From assembly GCA_003135495.1 (NCBI GenBank), contig PLBX01000527.1, forward strand, positions 833 to 8,297: a DNA stretch of 7,465 nucleotides, in the 5' to 3' direction. The stretch comes from Acidobacteriaceae bacterium (GTDB lineage: Bacteria; Acidobacteriota; Terriglobia; Terriglobales; Acidobacteriaceae). The position numbers and the translations under genes were made by a program. The notes under the pieces were generated by a model. That model had not been told where the DNA came from. It saw nothing but the letters and a program-made list of their open reading frames with translations, and ran no database searches. Below, piece after piece: positions 5,030 to 7,465 of the stretch (the first letter of the stretch is position 1; the number at the start of each line of letters is the position of its first letter).

Positions 5030-6157
5030 ATGGGACTTTCATTAAGTGATCTGCTTCGGCGCATGCTGGAGATGGGCGGCAGCGACTTGCACCTCACTAC
5101 CAACTCCCCGCCGCAAATCCGCGTACACGGCCATCTGGTGCCGCTCGACTTGCCGCAACTGACGCCGGCTGAGACGAAGCAACTGGCTTACAGCGTGATG
5201 ACCGATTCCCAGAAGCATCGTTTTGAAGAAAGCCTCGAACTTGACTTCTCTTTCGGATTGAAGGGGCTGGCGCGGTTCCGTGCCAACGTGTTCAACCAGC
5301 GCGGAGCATCGGCTTGCGTCTTCCGTCTGATTCCATTCGAGATCAAGTCATTCCACCAACTTAACCTGCCTCCGGTGGTCAGCAAATTGTGCGACAAGCC
5401 CCGCGGGCTGGTGCTGGTTACAGGTCCAACCGGTTCGGGAAAATCGACGACGCTGGCGGCGATGATCGACAAGATCAATACCGAGCGCCACGAACACATT
5501 CTTACCATTGAAGACCCGATCGAATTCGTGCACATGAACAAGAACTGCCTGGTGAACCAGCGCGAATTGCACTCGGATACGAAGAGCTTTACCGACGCCT
5601 TGCGCGCCGCGCTTCGTGAAGATCCTGACGTGGTGCTGATCGGCGAAATGCGCGACCTGGAAACGATTGAGTCTGCGCTGCGTATTGCGGAAACTGGCCA
5701 CCTCACCTTCGGCACGTTGCATACCAACTCCGCGTCTTCCACCATTAACCGCATCATCGACGTGTTTCCAGCGCACCAGCAATCGCAGATTCGCGCCCAG
5801 CTTTCGCTGGTGCTCGAAGGCATCATGTGTCAAAGCCTGGTGCCGAAGAGCGACAACAAAGGCCGCGCGATGTGCATGGAAATTCTGGTGCCGAATGCAG
5901 CGGTTCGCAACCTGATCCGCGAGGACAAGATTCACCAGATTTATTCGGCCATGCAATCGGGGCAGGAAAAATACGGCATGCAGACCTTTAACCAGGCGCT
6001 TGCCACCGCTTATTTCCAAAAACACATCACGTTGGAAATGGCATTGACGCGATCGAGCAACCAGGACGAACTGCAGGAAATGATCTCGCGCGGGGCTACA
6101 TTAACCAGTCGAAACCCGGCTCCGCTGGCCAAGAGCGCGGTGCCTGGAAAGCGATAA
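5030..6157 (+). CDS. pilT: PilT, type IV pilus retraction ATPase
   Basis: This 375-residue protein disassembles the pilus and drives retraction, hence twitching motility and DNA uptake. The N-terminal PAS-like domain begins with the typical GGSDLHL...PPQIRVHG (16-34). The ATPase core has Walker A GPTGSGKST (132-140, K138), Asp box TIEDPIEF (159-166), Walker B VLIGEMRD (202-209, E206) and His box TGHLTFGTLHTNSA (222-235). AVRNLIRE (291-298) is the retraction-specific AIRNLIRE motif of PilT, and the tetracysteine of PilB is missing, so PilT and not a second PilB is clear. It ends with a Ser/Pro/Lys-containing tail (about 355-375) that makes it somewhat longer than the usual 340-350 residues. 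It sits between pilB and pilC on the same strand, with no damage to the frame. Confidence 0.96.
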   Translation: MGLSLSDLLRRMLEMGGSDLHLTTNSPPQIRVHGHLVPLDLPQLTPAETKQLAYSVMTDSQKHRFEESLELDFSFGLKGLARFRANVFNQRGASACVFRLIPFEIKSFHQLNLPPVVSKLCDKPRGLVLVTGPTGSGKSTTLAAMIDKINTERHEHILTIEDPIEFVHMNKNCLVNQRELHSDTKSFTDALRAALREDPDVVLIGEMRDLETIESALRIAETGHLTFGTLHTNSASSTINRIIDVFPAHQQSQIRAQLSLVLEGIMCQSLVPKSDNKGRAMCMEILVPNAAVRNLIREDKIHQIYSAMQSGQEKYGMQTFNQALATAYFQKHITLEMALTRSSNQDELQEMISRGATLTSRNPAPLAKSAVPGKR

Positions 6158-6181
6158 GCGCGAGAGACGGACTTAAGAGAA

Positions 6182-6247
6182 ATGCCCGGTTTACACGCTG
6201 GGTCGCAAGCAGAACACAGACTGCGGAATGAGATAAAGGAGAAGTAA
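6182..6247 (+). CDS. Possible 21-codon leader ORF before pilC
   Basis: ATG at 6182, preceded by the purine-rich AAGAGA (6175-6180), opens a 21-codon frame that ends with TAA at 6245-6247, two bases before the pilC ATG. Its last codons overlap the pilC Shine-Dalgarno site, so its translation could couple to or interfere with pilC initiation. The encoded peptide (MPGLHAGSQ...) resembles nothing I know. An ORF this short is common by chance. Confidence 0.15.
   Translation: MPGLHAGSQAEHRLRNEIKEK
6235..6241 (+). promoter_or_regulatory. Ribosome binding site of pilC
   Basis: AAAGGAG ends 8 bases before the ATG at 6250, an almost ideal Shine-Dalgarno and spacing. It fixes the pilC start and is the strongest ribosome binding site in the window. 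Confidence 0.8.
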
Positions 6248-6249
6248 CC

Positions 6250-7458
6250 ATGCCGGTTTTCACGTTTTCGGGAAAGACTGCCACGGGCGAGAAGGTCCAG
6301 GGAGAGCGCGTAGCTCCGAGCAAGGACGGACTCGCTTCTCAGTTGCGGAAGGAGCGGATCACGCCCGGGTCCATTCGTGAGAAGGGCAAGGAATTTGCCC
6401 TGCCCACTTTTGGCAGCGGCAAGGTCAAAGTAAAAGAGGTGGCAATATTCTTCCGCCAATTCTCGGTGATGATTGACGCCGGATTGCCGTTGGTTCAATG
6501 CCTGGAGATTCTCGGCGCGAACCAGGAGAACCCCACTTTCCAGAAAACGCTCCTGGGTGTCCGTACCACCGTCGAAGGTGGCGCTACGCTGGCCAATGCC
6601 ATGCGTACATTTCCGCTCGTCTTCGATGATCTGACAACTAACATGATCGAGGCCGGCGAGACTGGCGGTATTCTCGACATCATCCTGCAGCGCCTGGCGA
6701 TCTATGTTGAAAAAGCCGTCAAACTGCGCGCCGCCGTCAAGTCGGCTTTGATCTACCCGGTCGCGGTCGTCTCGCTTGCTGGGCTGATCGTTGCCGCCCT
6801 GCTGAAGTGGGTGGTGCCGATCTTCGCGAACCTCTTTGTGGGATTAGGCGTTGCGCTTCCGCTGCCGACGCGCTGCGTTATCGGGCTCAGCGATTTCGTC
6901 GGTCATTTTTGGTGGTTCTTTATTGTGGGCGCTGTCGGCCTTTTCTACGGCGTCAAGCAGGTTCGCAAGCACCCGCGCGGCCGCTATTACTTTGATGCCA
7001 TGCTGCTCAAGCTGCCAATCATCGGCGTGCTGCTGAAAAAGATCGCGGTTGCGCGCTTCACTCGAACTCTGGGCACGTTGATTACTTCCGGCGTTCCTAT
7101 CCTTGAAGGCTTGGCCATCACTGCCCGCACCTCGGGCAACGCAGTTCTCGAAGAGGCGTTGATGAAGGTACGGAAGGCGATTGAAGAAGGCCGCACGATA
7201 GTCGATCCGCTTCGTGAATGCGGTGTGTTTCCAAACATGGTGACGCAGATGATCGGCGTCGGTGAAGCCACCGGAGCCATGGACTCGATGCTGCAGAAGA
7301 TCGCCGACTTCTACGAAGATGAAGTCGACTCGGCTACGAAAGACATGCTGGCCATGCTGGAGCCCGTCATCATCGGTCTGCTCGGCGTGAGCATCGGTGG
7401 CATTGTTATTTCTCTGTACATGCCGTTGTTCACGATGATCGGAAAGCTGGCTGGATAA
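6250..7458 (+). CDS. pilC: PilC, type IV pilus inner-membrane platform protein
   Basis: This 402-residue polytopic protein is the GspF/PilC platform on which the PilB and PilT motors act. It has the short N-terminal FTFSGKTATGE region and two T2SSF repeats. The first (about 66-190) opens with IFFRQFSVMIDAGLPL (67-81 core) and contains EAGETGGILDIIL (134-146). The second (about 268-392) has ARFTRTLGTLITSGVPI and the matching VGEATGAMDSML (337-348). Three hydrophobic spans are visible: about 169-191, 217-235 and 371-395, with the family VVPIFANLF...GVALPLPT motif after the first. Length and architecture are normal, and the stop falls seven bases before the window end. It lies 92 bp after pilT on the same strand, probably in the same transcript; no terminator is visible between them. 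Confidence 0.95.
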   Translation: MPVFTFSGKTATGEKVQGERVAPSKDGLASQLRKERITPGSIREKGKEFALPTFGSGKVKVKEVAIFFRQFSVMIDAGLPLVQCLEILGANQENPTFQKTLLGVRTTVEGGATLANAMRTFPLVFDDLTTNMIEAGETGGILDIILQRLAIYVEKAVKLRAAVKSALIYPVAVVSLAGLIVAALLKWVVPIFANLFVGLGVALPLPTRCVIGLSDFVGHFWWFFIVGAVGLFYGVKQVRKHPRGRYYFDAMLLKLPIIGVLLKKIAVARFTRTLGTLITSGVPILEGLAITARTSGNAVLEEALMKVRKAIEEGRTIVDPLRECGVFPNMVTQMIGVGEATGAMDSMLQKIADFYEDEVDSATKDMLAMLEPVIIGLLGVSIGGIVISLYMPLFTMIGKLAG

Positions 7459-7465
7459 GGCCGCT

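Noticed and set aside
5188..6025. Two overlapping minus-strand open frames (212 and 225 codons) opposite pilT
   Set aside because: Both are antisense to clear PilT coding sequence, overlap each other in different frames and show no recognisable domain.

Overview
The window looks like ordinary chromosomal DNA from a free-living Gram-negative-type bacterium of moderately high GC. The best guess is an acidobacterium of the Terriglobia/Koribacter kind. That guess rests on the protein style (KdpE-like regulator, short KdpD, a pilB-pilT-pilC cluster) and not on any marker gene. No tRNA, rRNA, CRISPR array, transposase or integrase is visible.

Left part (1-2884): potassium/osmotic sensing. On the minus strand lie the start of a KdpE-type response regulator (cut by the window edge) and, 8 bp upstream of it, a 373-residue KdpD that stops after the universal-stress-protein domain. 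On the plus strand, head-to-head across a 69-bp gap, lies a 478-residue sensor kinase. It carries the parts this KdpD lacks: a four-helix DUF4118 membrane domain, a GAF-like region, HisKA and HATPase_c. Together they amount to one KdpD cut at the cytosol/membrane boundary and encoded as two divergent genes. The shared gap holds a nearly symmetric pair of candidate promoters, and the kinase seems to begin at, or within a base or two of, its predicted transcription start (leaderless).

Middle (2885-3287): a 403-bp stretch without a convincing gene. It holds a 47-codon candidate small ORF with a good Shine-Dalgarno site, a three-way set of mutually complementary segments around that site, a perfect 7-bp-arm palindrome, a hairpin and a 10-bp tandem repeat just before pilB.

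Right part (3288-7458): type IV pilus motor genes pilB (extension ATPase, with a somewhat degenerate c-di-GMP-binding MshEN N-terminus), pilT (retraction ATPase) and pilC (inner-membrane platform). They share strand and direction and probably form one transcript. PilB and PilT drive assembly and disassembly of the pilus on the PilC platform, giving twitching motility, adhesion or DNA uptake. The pilT-pilC gap contains a possible 21-codon leader ORF ending two bases before pilC.

The pilus genes are standard. The most interesting points are the split, divergent KdpD with its compact shared promoter region and the structured leader in the central gap.
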